This document shows, piece by piece, positions 48,347 to 57,485 of a DNA stretch of 64,000 nt. The notes under the pieces were generated by a model. It was not told the DNA's origin. It ran no database searches and saw only the letters and a program-made list of their open reading frames with translations. The position numbers and the translations under genes are program-made. Positions within the stretch are counted from its first letter, which is position 1. Every line of letters starts with the position of its first letter. The DNA is from Methanobacterium veterum (GTDB lineage: Archaea > Methanobacteriota > Methanobacteria > Methanobacteriales > Methanobacteriaceae), in contig NZ_JQJK01000009.1 of assembly GCF_000745485.1 (NCBI RefSeq), positions 434,001 to 498,000 of the forward strand. The letters are read 5' to 3'.

Positions 48347-48981
48347 TTGTCCAGAACCTCCAGCGTTGAATCAACTATTGCGTCTAAAATGGATAAATCA
48401 TCAGCATACCATTTTTTCCTGTATCTTGATATGATAAAACCTACTGAACCAGCTGCTAAACCTGCTATTGTGGTATTAAATGCTAATATTAAAGCTTGTG
48501 CTAATGAATTTATATCTCCAGTTCCAAGTGCAGATAATCCGGGACCTAATGGGATTAAAGTCCCCATAAGTCCCATAGTTGGGCCTAATCTTACTAATAT
48601 ATCTGTTCTTTGAGTTATATTTGAAAATTTGAGTTCTTCTTCCTCAATTAACTTTGTAGCAAGTGCTCTTCTTGATTTTGAACCAATGTCATGGTTGGAA
48701 ATAATTTTTACCAGCACTTTTTTCTGGTCAACAGGGAGCTCACTGTCCTGAACGTGTTTCGCCATTTCTTCAGGATTAGCTGATTTTGAGATGGCTCTTA
48801 TCAAAGCTTCTGTTTTTTCCACATCGAATTTTGATTTTGAAAACTTTTCGGTTAAAAAACTCCCTAAACTTAAAACTGCATATACTATAAAGGCTAGAAG
48901 AACTAATATGACGGGTATAAGCAAGCTTTGAGCTATTAAATATAATAAATTACTTAAAATTTCGCTTCCAATAATTTGCAT
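48322..48981 (-). CDS. MotA/TolQ/ExbB-type proton channel protein
   Basis: A 219-aa protein started at ATG 48981 (SD AGGTGA). Three transmembrane segments; the family signature near the end (ITQRTDILVRLGPTMGLMGTLIPLGPGLSALG ... FNTTIAGLAAGSVGFIISRYR) is clear. Partners use proton flow to move an attached device. Here the partner should be the overlapping ExbD-like protein and possibly the DUF2162 protein upstream. What is driven is unknown, since archaea of this group lack an outer membrane. Confidence 0.87.
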   Translation of the reverse strand: MQIIGSEILSNLLYLIAQSLLIPVILVLLAFIVYAVLSLGSFLTEKFSKSKFDVEKTEALIRAISKSANPEEMAKHVQDSELPVDQKKVLVKIISNHDIGSKSRRALATKLIEEEELKFSNITQRTDILVRLGPTMGLMGTLIPLGPGLSALGTGDINSLAQALILAFNTTIAGLAAGSVGFIISRYRKKWYADDLSILDAIVDSTLEVLDKCQEKGSF

Positions 48982-49024
48982 TAAAATCACCTGATTTATT
49001 CAACTGTTGTGTGTATTTAAGACA

Positions 49025-49792
49025 TTATTCTGATTTTTTGGCTTTTTTGGTTTTGTTAAACGCTGTTAACTTTATTCTTTGCAGGATATCTTCTGTGCTT
49101 GTAATCCCCTCTCCTTTTAAGTAAGCTCCTATTAAGAAAATCCCGATCAATCCCATTATAAGGAAAATAAGTGATGAAATATCTGAATTTATGGATAATG
49201 CGCTTGTTTGAACTGAAGATAATTCCGCAATGTTTGGAATAAGTGCCGCGCTTATTAAAAAATAAAATCCATTTAAAATCATGAAATTTCCAAGTAAAAC
49301 CGGATAAGGCATTTCTGCATGCTTTAAAATTTTAGAAAATGAATATAATCCCATTATTGCTAAAATTAATGCAATACCCATAAATAAATTGAACTCAAGG
49401 AAAGACGTCGTTATTTCTTTACTTAAAAGTACTGCAGTGGACATAAATCCTGCAAAGTAACATACCGATGAGGACAACATGGCCACTGATTGAAGGGGGT
49501 AAATTTCTCTTTTTGTTTCTTTCCATTTTTTGATGGTGTAAATCCCACTTAAAAGGGTTATAACACCTATAATTCCAAGTAATGCAAAAATATAGTAATT
49601 AATAGTGCTGTATAATGTGCTGTTTAAAAAATTGGCCAGTATGATTATGATCAGCGTGACTAAACCATATGATATTGAAAGGGAAATGGCCTCCTTTTTG
49701 CGGATCTCTGTAAGGCCCATTGCAAGGCCAATATTAACACCAAATAATAAAACCAAGGATACGATTAAACATTCCCATACTAGTTCTGCCAT
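49025..49792 (-). CDS. DUF2162 putative membrane transporter
   Basis: A 255-aa protein with about seven hydrophobic helices and a basic C-terminus (IKLTAFNKTKKAKKSE). I believe it belongs to DUF2162, annotated as a predicted transporter in methanogens. First gene of the DUF2162-ExbB-ExbD operon, which carries the strong palindromic element at 49885-49915. Started at ATG 49792; ATG 49801 three codons earlier lacks an SD. Confidence 0.65.
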   Translation of the reverse strand: MAELVWECLIVSLVLLFGVNIGLAMGLTEIRKKEAISLSISYGLVTLIIIILANFLNSTLYSTINYYIFALLGIIGVITLLSGIYTIKKWKETKREIYPLQSVAMLSSSVCYFAGFMSTAVLLSKEITTSFLEFNLFMGIALILAIMGLYSFSKILKHAEMPYPVLLGNFMILNGFYFLISAALIPNIAELSSVQTSALSINSDISSLIFLIMGLIGIFLIGAYLKGEGITSTEDILQRIKLTAFNKTKKAKKSE

Positions 49793-49884
49793 TGTTAACA
49801 TCTCGTAATATAATAATTAATTGATTTTTTTATTTTGAAAGATTTTCACTGTTTTACAATTGATTAAAATCTATTGATCAATCT

Positions 49885-49915
49885 TAGCTCGATAGGGATA
49901 TATAAACATATCGCA
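49885..49915 (-). promoter_or_regulatory. CGATA...TATCG operator-promoter before DUF2162-ExbB-ExbD
   Basis: Thirty-one bases identical to those at 50780-50810. On the minus strand CGATATG, then TTTATATATC, then CCTATCG: inverted CGATA/TATCG arms enclosing a perfect archaeal TATA box. It lies about 95 bases before the DUF2162 start. Confidence 0.7.
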
Positions 49916-50051
49916 TGAAGGAAAATCAATGGTTATTAAAAAATATTAAACTTTAATAAAATGATATGTTCTAAATAATTCATTAAAATCAATTTTAATA
50001 AATAAGTCTGTTAGAGTTTAAAAAAATAAGAATGGAATTATGATTTTTTAC

Positions 50052-50618
50052 CTATTCGTCTATAACCTGATAATATGATCCAGTAAAACAGGAAGTACAG
50101 TAAGCTTTTCCTCCTTTCAGGTGATGTTTTCCATCCATTACAACTTCACCGCAGTCAGCACATGTTACTATTTCCAGTGGTTTTCCAGGTAAATCATTGG
50201 GATCGATTTTAACCGATACTTTTTGAATTTCAAATAGTTCCTCTGCAGGAGTTTTGTTTATTCTTTCTATAAGCTCTTCTGTTGTTTCATTTTCGTCTCT
50301 ATCTTTTTTATTAGCACCTAAATCTACAACACGGATTGCTTCACCAGTATCTATATTGACGAATGTGGCCGCGAATTTACCGTAGTGCATTGGTTTTAAG
50401 GACTTTTTACCTAAGGATGTTCTTGTTACAGATAAGACTGCATCAGAAATACACCTGTCAATTTCAGTAAAGACTATCAATCTTTTATCTTTCTGTCCAG
50501 GTGTCATTCCCATTGTTTCCATGCCGTACATGGCTAATTTTGTTCCCATAACGATTCCGCCGCATATATCGCCGTGAAACTCTCCAGCTTTCTTTAATAA
50601 TTCCATATAGTCACTCAT
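50052..50618 (-). CDS. fmdE: FmdE family protein
   Basis: A 188-aa protein of the FmdE family (named from the molybdenum formylmethanofuran dehydrogenase operon). N-terminal FHGDICGGIVMGTKLAMYGM holds the conserved His and Cys; the middle has TEIDRCISDAVLSVTRTSLGKKSL. The C-terminus carries a zinc-finger-like CADCGEVVMDGKHHLKGGKAYCTSC. Exact role unknown; thought to be linked to the molybdenum/pterin cofactor. SD GTGATA. Its promoter is a copy of the DUF2162 one. Confidence 0.85.
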   Translation of the reverse strand: MSDYMELLKKAGEFHGDICGGIVMGTKLAMYGMETMGMTPGQKDKRLIVFTEIDRCISDAVLSVTRTSLGKKSLKPMHYGKFAATFVNIDTGEAIRVVDLGANKKDRDENETTEELIERINKTPAEELFEIQKVSVKIDPNDLPGKPLEIVTCADCGEVVMDGKHHLKGGKAYCTSCFTGSYYQVIDE

Positions 50619-50687
50619 ATTATCACTGTTTTTTTTGTTTATTTAAGAGCAATTATTCTTGATCCAGTTAGAACTAGTATAAAATTT

Positions 50688-50714
50688 TTATAGTAATTCT
50701 ATAACTGTTAACAT
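50688..50714 (-). pseudogene. Remnant of a second DUF2162 gene start
   Basis: ATG 50714 opens a nine-codon frame MLTVIELL and stop. The intact DUF2162 gene begins MLTMAELVW, and the bases just upstream are also alike (TTAACATCT.GTAATATA on the plus strand in both). So the region between the fmdE gene and its operator appears to be the truncated start of a duplicated DUF2162 gene; the rest of the gene is gone. Confidence 0.55.
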
Positions 50715-50779
50715 CTTGTAATATATTGATAATGGCTCTTTTAGTTTTTTAAGCTAATATTATTAGTTTAGATTTAATA

Positions 50780-50810
50780 TAGCTCGATAGGGATATATAA
50801 ACATATCGCA
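50780..50810 (-). promoter_or_regulatory. CGATA...TATCG operator-promoter before fmdE
   Basis: A perfect copy of the 31-base element at 49885-49915, about 165 bases before the fmdE start. The long leader is explained by the DUF2162 remnant at 50688-50714. No gene lies between 50811 and 50995 apart from a terminator. Confidence 0.65.
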
Positions 50811-50943
50811 GGTGTGGTGTATCATTTGAAAGATAGTGATATCCTATAGTTTTGGACTGTGAAAATTAGTAAACGCAAGATATTTGTTTTTAAAACGCTT
50901 TAATCTTAAAACAAAGTAGAATTCCATCTAAAAAAAATAAATC

Positions 50944-50974
50944 CTCAAAAATCCCTTATCTGGGAATTTTTGAG
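50944..50974 (-). terminator. Terminator of the adhesin gene at 50996
   Basis: Arms CTCAAAAAT-CCC and GGG-A-ATTTTTGAG with a six-base loop, just beyond the stop codon. Probably ends transcription of the adhesin block before fmdE. Confidence 0.6.
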
Positions 50975-50995
50975 TGAATAATTGAAACTGCAGTT

Positions 50996-53017
50996 TTAGT
51001 ATCCTGTAACGTATTTGTACTGTATTTTACCGTTGTTGTTGAATGTTACTTTTTTGGTTCCTTTGGATGTGACCTGAGCTTTGACTTTGAAAGTGTAGTA
51101 TTTTCCTGCAGGTACAGTGAAAGTCCATGTTTTAGTAACTTTATTGTAAACTGCTGGGTAGTTAACTGAGATCAATTTCATGCCTTTAGGTAATGTTATT
51201 TTAACTTTAACAGTTCCAGATTTGTCTTTTCCAGAGTTTTTCACTGTGGTTCCTAAGTAAACGTATTTACCGGTTTTAACTTTGGAGCTGGTGAGGACTG
51301 CGTTGGAATAAGCCAGGTTAATGTACTTATTTATGGTTGTCTGTACTGCGTTTGAGTATGCGGGGTCTGTATTGTTTCCAGTTATTTTTGCCTGGGATTT
51401 TGTTATTCCTGACAGTTTAGCCTTGGCAGTTACGTATAATGTAAGTGTTTCTCCTGCATTTAAGTTGCCTATGTTCCATACGCTGTTGTAATATGACCCC
51501 CTGGTAGGCTTTGCGTAACTTGAATAGTATGTAGGGGAAAGTATATTGCTTACTTTAACGTTGGTGGCATTTTTCTTGCCGCTGTTTTTAACTGTAATTT
51601 TATAAGTTATTGTATCTCCATTTTTTATAATGGATCTGCTGACACTGGAGGTAGCTGAAATATTCGCCTTTAAAGTTGGAATATCTGAATCATTAACTGC
51701 AAATGAATTTTTCAGCGCGGTATTAAAGCTGGAATATGGAGCTATAACAAAGATACTATTGTTAGTAGCTTTATATGTGCAGTTAGTGAAATTGGCAGTT
51801 GCTGTTCCATTTACAACTAGAATTTCTTTCCAGATGTCGCTTATATCAGCTGAACCTTTGGATATATTATTTTTATTCAAGAAGAATGTGACATAAAATG
51901 AACCTAAACCATTGGCTGTTAATCCTGTGTCTTTGTCAACAAAGGAAACGCTGAATATGCCTGGGGATGATTGACTAATATTGCCCATTATTACATCACC
52001 TAAGATATGTGCCGATGGGCACAATCGTTTTAAACCCCCAAAACAGTTTTCTTTTAGCCATACTTCTTTTCTTACAATGTTTCCATCTACTTCTACGTAC
52101 CTTACCACATCTCTAAAGGTATGTCCAGTTATATAATTATTTTCAATATTCTGGGTGGTTTCAGTTAATTCGTTTACTCCTATATCATCGCAGATACCTA
52201 AATACCCATTTTCGTAAATGAAGTTACCTGTGATGTTAAGACCGGAAATTGTTGAATTAATATAAATTCCATATCCTGTATCTGCAGTTTTATTATTTAA
52301 TGAGATGGCATTATTTTTTATAGTAACATTATTACATGATTCTAGAAGGTTTATTCCGGAATTTAAGTTACGGGTAATGTTATTATAAGTTATAACAGTA
52401 TTAGAAACATTTTCTCCAAATAGAATTCCGTTTTCAGCGTTAGCTGTTATTAAATTGCTTAAAATACGGCTTAGGCTTGAATTTGATATTTTGATTCCTG
52501 AGATCGATTGTGTCAATGTATTGTTTTTCACAGTTATATTGCCGCTTCCAAAGACATTGATTCCTGTCCCGTCGCTGCAAATTATTGTATTGTTCAATAT
52601 ATTCACGTTACTGGTGCCGTTGATGTTTATGCCGTATCCCTGGTTATTGTTGTTTATTTTGAATCCTGAAATGTTAGTCCCTGCTGCTGCGTTGTTAATG
52701 GAAAATGCAGCAAGATTATCTGATCCCTGCGGTGCTTCCATGGGACACGCATATAGCTGTGTTCCAACACGGCTTACTATATTTAATGGTTTGTTTATCG
52801 AGAGGTGGATGTGTGTATACTGTGGTCCTGTAAACAGTATCGTATCTCCGGGGTTTGCATTATTAATAATGTTCTGGATGTTTGTGTTTGTCTGCATCCC
52901 CATATCTGCTTCATTTATGGTCCATGTCGCTGCAGACACTGGTTCGCTAAATGCAACGTTCATGGTCATTATGCTGATTACAATAAGAGGTAGCAGCAGC
53001 CATTTATTAAATTTAAT
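50996..53017 (-). CDS. Adhesin-like surface protein (beta-helix and DUF11 type)
   Basis: A 673-aa secreted protein. Signal peptide KFNKWLLLPLIVISIM...FSEPVSA, a right-handed beta-helix (about 45-330; INNTIICSDGTGINVFGSGN-type rungs), a middle domain, a DUF11 repeat (NSGKKNATNVKVSNIL, about 445-560) and a C-terminal DUF11-like domain (VKNSGKDKSGTVKVKITLPKG) ending QYKYVTGY. The ATT at 53015-53017 is the only start-like codon at proper distance (five bases) from GGAGGAG (53023-53029); the ATG at 52969 would cut away the basic part of the signal. The last 110 residues nearly match the next adhesin. Confidence 0.82.
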   Translation of the reverse strand: MKFNKWLLLPLIVISIMTMNVAFSEPVSAATWTINEADMGMQTNTNIQNIINNANPGDTILFTGPQYTHIHLSINKPLNIVSRVGTQLYACPMEAPQGSDNLAAFSINNAAAGTNISGFKINNNNQGYGININGTSNVNILNNTIICSDGTGINVFGSGNITVKNNTLTQSISGIKISNSSLSRILSNLITANAENGILFGENVSNTVITYNNITRNLNSGINLLESCNNVTIKNNAISLNNKTADTGYGIYINSTISGLNITGNFIYENGYLGICDDIGVNELTETTQNIENNYITGHTFRDVVRYVEVDGNIVRKEVWLKENCFGGLKRLCPSAHILGDVIMGNISQSSPGIFSVSFVDKDTGLTANGLGSFYVTFFLNKNNISKGSADISDIWKEILVVNGTATANFTNCTYKATNNSIFVIAPYSSFNTALKNSFAVNDSDIPTLKANISATSSVSRSIIKNGDTITYKITVKNSGKKNATNVKVSNILSPTYYSSYAKPTRGSYYNSVWNIGNLNAGETLTLYVTAKAKLSGITKSQAKITGNNTDPAYSNAVQTTINKYINLAYSNAVLTSSKVKTGKYVYLGTTVKNSGKDKSGTVKVKITLPKGMKLISVNYPAVYNKVTKTWTFTVPAGKYYTFKVKAQVTSKGTKKVTFNNNGKIQYKYVTGY

Positions 53018-53080
53018 ATAAACTCCTCCTTTAGTAAATAAAATATTTAAAATAGCTAATTTAAAAAATAAAATAGAAAT

Positions 53081-53102
53081 AGTCTTCTTTTAATAGAAGA
53101 CT
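53081..53102 (-). terminator. Terminator of the adhesin gene at 53113
   Basis: Eight-base arms AGTCTTCT and AGAAGACT with a six-base loop, followed on the minus strand by a T-rich stretch (TATTTCTATTTTATTTTTT). Separates this gene from the next adhesin gene to the left. Confidence 0.6.
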
Positions 53103-53112
53103 AATTTTAAAG

Positions 53113-54870
53113 TTAGTACCCTGTAATGTATTTGTACTGGACTGCACCGTTGTCGTTGAATGTCACTTTTTTGATTCCTTTGGATGTGACCTGAGCTTTG
53201 ACTTTAAAAGTATATTCTTTTCCTGCAGGTACAGTGAAAGTCCATGTTTTAGTGGCTTTATTGTAAACTGAGGGATAATTAACTGAGATCAATTTCATGC
53301 CTTTAGGTAATGTTATTTTAACTTTAACAGTTCCAGACTTGTCTTTTCCAGAGTTTTTCACTGTGGTTCCTAGGTAAACGTATTTACCAGTTTTAACTTT
53401 GGAGTTGGTGAGGATTGAATTGGAATAAGACAGTTTAATGTACTTATTTATGGTTTTTTGTATTTTGTTGGATAATACGCTTATATTGTCTCCAGTTGCT
53501 TTTGCCTGGGATGTGGCTGTTCCAGATTTTAAAGCAGTTGCAGTAACTACTAATGATGCAGTATCCCCTGCATTTAAGTTGCCTATGTTCCATACTCCAT
53601 TAGCATAAGTTCCTACAGATGCATAAGTAGCGTAGCTTGAGTAGAAATCAGTTTTTAAGATGTCGCTTATTTTAACGTTGGCTGCACTGCCGTTTCCGTT
53701 GTTTTTAACGGTTATGGTGTATGTAGTTTTATCGCCAGTTTTGATGGCTGCAGAAGAAACATTGCTTGAGACTGAGATGTTTGCTTTTCCAGGTACGGTT
53801 GCGGGATATGATGAGTCCATGGTGAAGTTCAGGTTCTGGCCTGTGGAGTAAAGGTTTACATACCCTTTTGAAACGTTGGTAACTGTGTTGTTGATACCAA
53901 CTATGGAGTTTCCAGTACCGTCACCGGTGAACATTCCAGATTTATCAACTCCAACAGCTGCTCCAATGATATCTTTAAAGGTGTTTCCAATAATTTCAAT
54001 TTTGCTTATGATACTCATTGGTCCGTGGGCATATGAGTTCTGGATGTATATTGCGTCTCCTAATCCATTAGTAAATGTGTTATTTAGTACATAAGTTAGA
54101 TTAGAAGCTTTTTCAATTCCTAAACCTTCATTGAAACCGTTAAATATGTTGTTTATGAAAGTTATGTTGGATACTCCACCACCGAAGAAGGCACAGTAGT
54201 CGTTGTTTAAGAATGTGTTGTTGTCAACATATACATTGGTAGCTCCAGAAGCGATAGACATACCGTCCATAGCACCAATAATTGTGCTGTTTCTCACTGT
54301 AATGTTGTCTCCACCCATTATGTGCACAGCATAGGTTTTTAAGTATTTATCATCAAAAGTACAGTTTTCTATAAGTGTATTAACTGCGTTTGTATTGTAA
54401 ACCGCTGCTTTCCCGTCATGAGAGGTAACATTTTTAACTACAACGTTTGATACTTTATCTAACTGGATTGCATATCCGGTTGATACGCGTTTTGATCCAG
54501 AAGTAACGTTGTTGTTTAAAAGGCAAAATTCAAATCCTTGAACTGTTGAACCTGAACCATCTGCATCTCCTTCAGCAGTTATTTTGAAAATAACTGTGTC
54601 TGATTCATTTATGCCCTTAATAATAGCACCGTTACCAATTAAGTTTAGTGTTTTATTAATATTTAGCTTTATATCGTTGTATGTCCCAGGTGCAAAGCTT
54701 ATTGTGTCGCCGCTGTGTGCGTTATCAATTATAGCTTGTATCTGGGCACTTGTTGAACCTGCAGTTACGGGAAGGGTAGCTGCGGATACTGGGTCTGCCA
54801 TTACGCTCCCTGTTGAAACGATGGCTAGGACCATTATTAGTGTTAATACGCCCATTTTAAGTTTTTTAAT
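53113..54870 (-). CDS. Adhesin-like surface protein (beta-helix and DUF11 type)
   Basis: A 585-aa secreted protein. Signal peptide KKLKMGVLTLIMVLAIVSTGS, then beta-helix repeats (about 40-345), a DUF11 repeat (NVKISDILKTDFYSSYA), and the same C-terminal DUF11-like domain as the previous gene, ending QYKYITGY. The codon ATT at 54868-54870 lies seven bases from GGAGG (54878-54882), and a TAA directly precedes it in frame, so the protein begins at this ATT or at ATG 54855, which lacks an SD and the KKLK residues. I favour ATT. Confidence 0.8.
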   Translation of the reverse strand: MKKLKMGVLTLIMVLAIVSTGSVMADPVSAATLPVTAGSTSAQIQAIIDNAHSGDTISFAPGTYNDIKLNINKTLNLIGNGAIIKGINESDTVIFKITAEGDADGSGSTVQGFEFCLLNNNVTSGSKRVSTGYAIQLDKVSNVVVKNVTSHDGKAAVYNTNAVNTLIENCTFDDKYLKTYAVHIMGGDNITVRNSTIIGAMDGMSIASGATNVYVDNNTFLNNDYCAFFGGGVSNITFINNIFNGFNEGLGIEKASNLTYVLNNTFTNGLGDAIYIQNSYAHGPMSIISKIEIIGNTFKDIIGAAVGVDKSGMFTGDGTGNSIVGINNTVTNVSKGYVNLYSTGQNLNFTMDSSYPATVPGKANISVSSNVSSAAIKTGDKTTYTITVKNNGNGSAANVKISDILKTDFYSSYATYASVGTYANGVWNIGNLNAGDTASLVVTATALKSGTATSQAKATGDNISVLSNKIQKTINKYIKLSYSNSILTNSKVKTGKYVYLGTTVKNSGKDKSGTVKVKITLPKGMKLISVNYPSVYNKATKTWTFTVPAGKEYTFKVKAQVTSKGIKKVTFNDNGAVQYKYITGY

Positions 54871-55273
54871 TTAAATGCCTCCTACAAATAGTTATAATCA
54901 TGCGCTATTTTTATTTCAAACGAAACGCACATAATTATGATTCGATCTAGGGCAAGATGAAATATATACCTTTCGGAAGTTCCTATATGTTGCGTAACAA
55001 TAAATATGAGTTTTATATGATATACTTTAAAAAATTAAAATAATATTTTATCCCAATTTTAAAATTAAGTTGATTAATTTTATTTATATACATTTTAAAA
55101 TATTAGTAAACATTTTTATAGTTATTAAGTCTGTATTATGATAAATAAATCAAAAAAAAGTGTTATATATGCATTTTCTAAATTAGATCATAGGGTTATG
55201 TTTAAAAAGGTGAAACATGAATCAATATGCAACAATCAGTAACTTGAACTAAAAAAGAGAATAGGGGAATAAA
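54871..55273. other. AT-rich spacer with probable promoter
   Basis: No gene in about 400 bases. A TATA-like box (aaatatatacc on the plus strand, about 54960-54970) lies about 95 bases before the adhesin start; an imperfect CGATC/CGAAA pair surrounds it, but the CGATA...TATCG pattern seen elsewhere is not clearly present. Confidence 0.4.
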
Positions 55274-57109
55274 TTATTTTTTTGATTTTTTAATCATCTT
55301 CATCAATTCATTCCTGTAGTAAGCCCCCAATATTACTATTAGAAGTATTATAATTCCAATTATACTCCAAACAGTTGGATTTTTAACTGTATTATCAATT
55401 AATAGTTCCTGGACAGTTTTACTCTCAGTTCCAGATTGGCCATTACTTCCAGCACTTCCTGCAGATGCTGAAGCTGCAGCCGCTTGCCCTACACTTGAAG
55501 AAGTACCAGATGTTGCCCCGCTGTTGGAATCACCACCAGTACCTCCGTTAGCACCATTTGTACCTGAACCTGGACCATTTCCTCCACCACCGCCTGTGCT
55601 GTTAGTTCCTGTTCCATTATTAGGTGTAGGATCAGGTGAAGGTTTATCATTATACTCACGATTTGTAAAAACACTTACCATGTCTGCTGCAGCAGTTAAT
55701 AAGCCTGCACCTAAACCCGAATCCACGTTGAAAACAGCCTGCCCATTTGATGTCCAGCTCATTTGTGAAACTCCTCCTGCAGTAAATTTTACATGAATGG
55801 AAGGTAAATCTGTTGCAGTTTTCTTGGTAACACCGTCTATAAACTGTACAGAATAGGTATTTGGTCCTAGTTGCACTATTAACATGTTTATGCCCGCGGC
55901 ATGTTGAACACATGAACAGATGAGGGGCCGGTACCCGTACCAGTTGGAACCTACGTGGGGCCAGACCTGTGAATCTCTTGCTCTCATATCCATGTGATCA
56001 TTGTCTAAAATAGCATTATGTTCTATAACTTCTTTTCCAGTGTCGCTGGCATATCCTGGACCAAATTTAAGTCCAATTCCAGAGTCTTCGTCGTCGGGCA
56101 GTGACCTCTCTATGCTCTTTGTTATGATATTTCCGCTGATAATGATATTTATGCCTTTGTGGTAATTAAATACAATCCCATTGGCGTTTTTTTCTATATC
56201 GTTACTTTTTATGAAGATATTTTCAAGTAATGTTCCGTTAAGCAGTATTCCTTCTCCATAGTTGTAAGTTATTGTGTTGTTGTTTATATTAACATTGGAT
56301 GAATCTACTACAGTTACGCCCTGGCTGTTGGAATTGATGGTGTTGTATGTGATTTTAACGCCGTTGGAGTTTTTTACAGATACAGCCCCTTCATCAGAGG
56401 ATACTCCTGCACTGCTGTTATCGCCGTTGTATTTTAGAGCAGACCCGTTGATAACCGTACTGTTGGAGTTATAAATTTTAACTCCTCTTTCTGCGTTATT
56501 TGTGATTTTATCATTGTTTATAGTGGTATTTACAGAATTTTCCACATCTATCCCATTTTTAGCATTGTTCTTGATTGTGCTTCCAGTGATTTTGGTGTTT
56601 TTACTGTTTGAAATGTTAATTCCTGTTATGGAGTTTGTTATATTGCTGTTTTTAATGTTTGTGCCGCTGCTTTTGTTTATAGTGACTGCAGAACCATCAG
56701 AAGCACTTATATTACAGTTAGATATGTTCACATTATTCGTGCTGTTTACAAGTATTCCTGAACCTGAACCTGTAATATTAAAACCGCTTATTTGAGTCCC
56801 TGAAGCTTTAGATCCATTAATTAAAAACACTGCAGACCCTGATGAGCTGGACCCAGACAGCACTGTTCCAACACGGGTTACTATGTTCAACGTCTTGTTT
56901 ATGGTCAGCTGTATATTTGTATAAAGCGTTCCAAGGAAATTAATGGTATCTCCTGAAGCAGCACTGTCTAATACATTTTGAATCTCTGAATTGTCCATAG
57001 TAGAAGTCACATTAATGTTGGCCGCAGATACAGGCTCTACAAATGAGGTATGTATAGATATACATATAAATAGTAAGAATAATACAATTATCACGTTTTT
57101 AGTGTTCGT
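55274..57109 (-). CDS. Membrane-anchored adhesin-like protein (beta-helix)
   Basis: A 611-aa surface protein: signal peptide ending FVEPVSAA, a beta-helix of NosD/pectate-lyase type (about 45-360; ITNSITGINISNSKNTKITG-type rungs), a beta domain, a Gly/Ser/Asn-rich linker, and a C-terminal transmembrane anchor WSIIGIIILLIVILGAYYR with a lysine-rich end. SD GGGGGTG (57116-57122) lies six bases before ACG 57107-57109; the in-frame GTG is inside the SD itself. The homologous next gene shows the same, so ACG may be the start. Paralogue of the gene at 57486. Confidence 0.8.
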   Translation of the reverse strand, partial: TNTKNVIIVLFLLFICISIHTSFVEPVSAANINVTSTMDNSEIQNVLDSAASGDTINFLGTLYTNIQLTINKTLNIVTRVGTVLSGSSSSGSAVFLINGSKASGTQISGFNITGSGSGILVNSTNNVNISNCNISASDGSAVTINKSSGTNIKNSNITNSITGINISNSKNTKITGSTIKNNAKNGIDVENSVNTTINNDKITNNAERGVKIYNSNSTVINGSALKYNGDNSSAGVSSDEGAVSVKNSNGVKITYNTINSNSQGVTVVDSSNVNINNNTITYNYGEGILLNGTLLENIFIKSNDIEKNANGIVFNYHKGINIIISGNIITKSIERSLPDDEDSGIGLKFGPGYASDTGKEVIEHNAILDNDHMDMRARDSQVWPHVGSNWYGYRPLICSCVQHAAGINMLIVQLGPNTYSVQFIDGVTKKTATDLPSIHVKFTAGGVSQMSWTSNGQAVFNVDSGLGAGLLTAAADMVSVFTNREYNDKPSPDPTPNNGTGTNSTGGGGGNGPGSGTNGANGGTGGDSNSGATSGTSSSVGQAAAASASAGSAGSNGQSGTESKTVQELLIDNTVKNPTVWSIIGIIILLIVILGAYYRNELMKMIKKSKK

Positions 57110-57485
57110 CTTTTTCACCCCCTTCTAATTTTTAAGAAGGATATAATTAACACAATAACAGTAGATCGATACGTATATAAATACGTATAGATTTTGGTTC
57201 TATACGCACAAAAAGTTGAATTAAAGTAGTAGGATATGAAATTATTAATATAAGTAGATAATTTGACCATCAAGTTGTAAAATTGGATTTATATTATGTG
57301 ATAACCATTTAAACAGGGCTTTACAGAGTTATGTACATTTGATTTTAGTTTAAAACCTGCAAAAACCAAATATTTTTGCAGCATGTGAAAATTGAAGATC
57401 ACAGATTTTTTAAGGCCCCAAAACTTTCAGTTTTGTGAGCACTGAAAATTGAAAATTTTGGAGTAAAAAAGAAAAAAGAAAGGGT
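57110..57485. promoter_or_regulatory. Spacer with CGATA-type palindrome and an extragenic hairpin
   Basis: At 57167-57190 lies a near-perfect inverted repeat: CGATACGTATA on the left, TACGTATAG on the right, around TAAA; on the minus strand it includes a TTTATATA box. It is the promoter of the 55274 adhesin gene and belongs to the CGATA series. At 57418-57461 there is a long imperfect hairpin (CCAAAACTTTCAGTTTT against AAAATTGAAAATTTTGG), a likely terminator of the adhesin gene at 57486. No gene seen. Confidence 0.6.
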
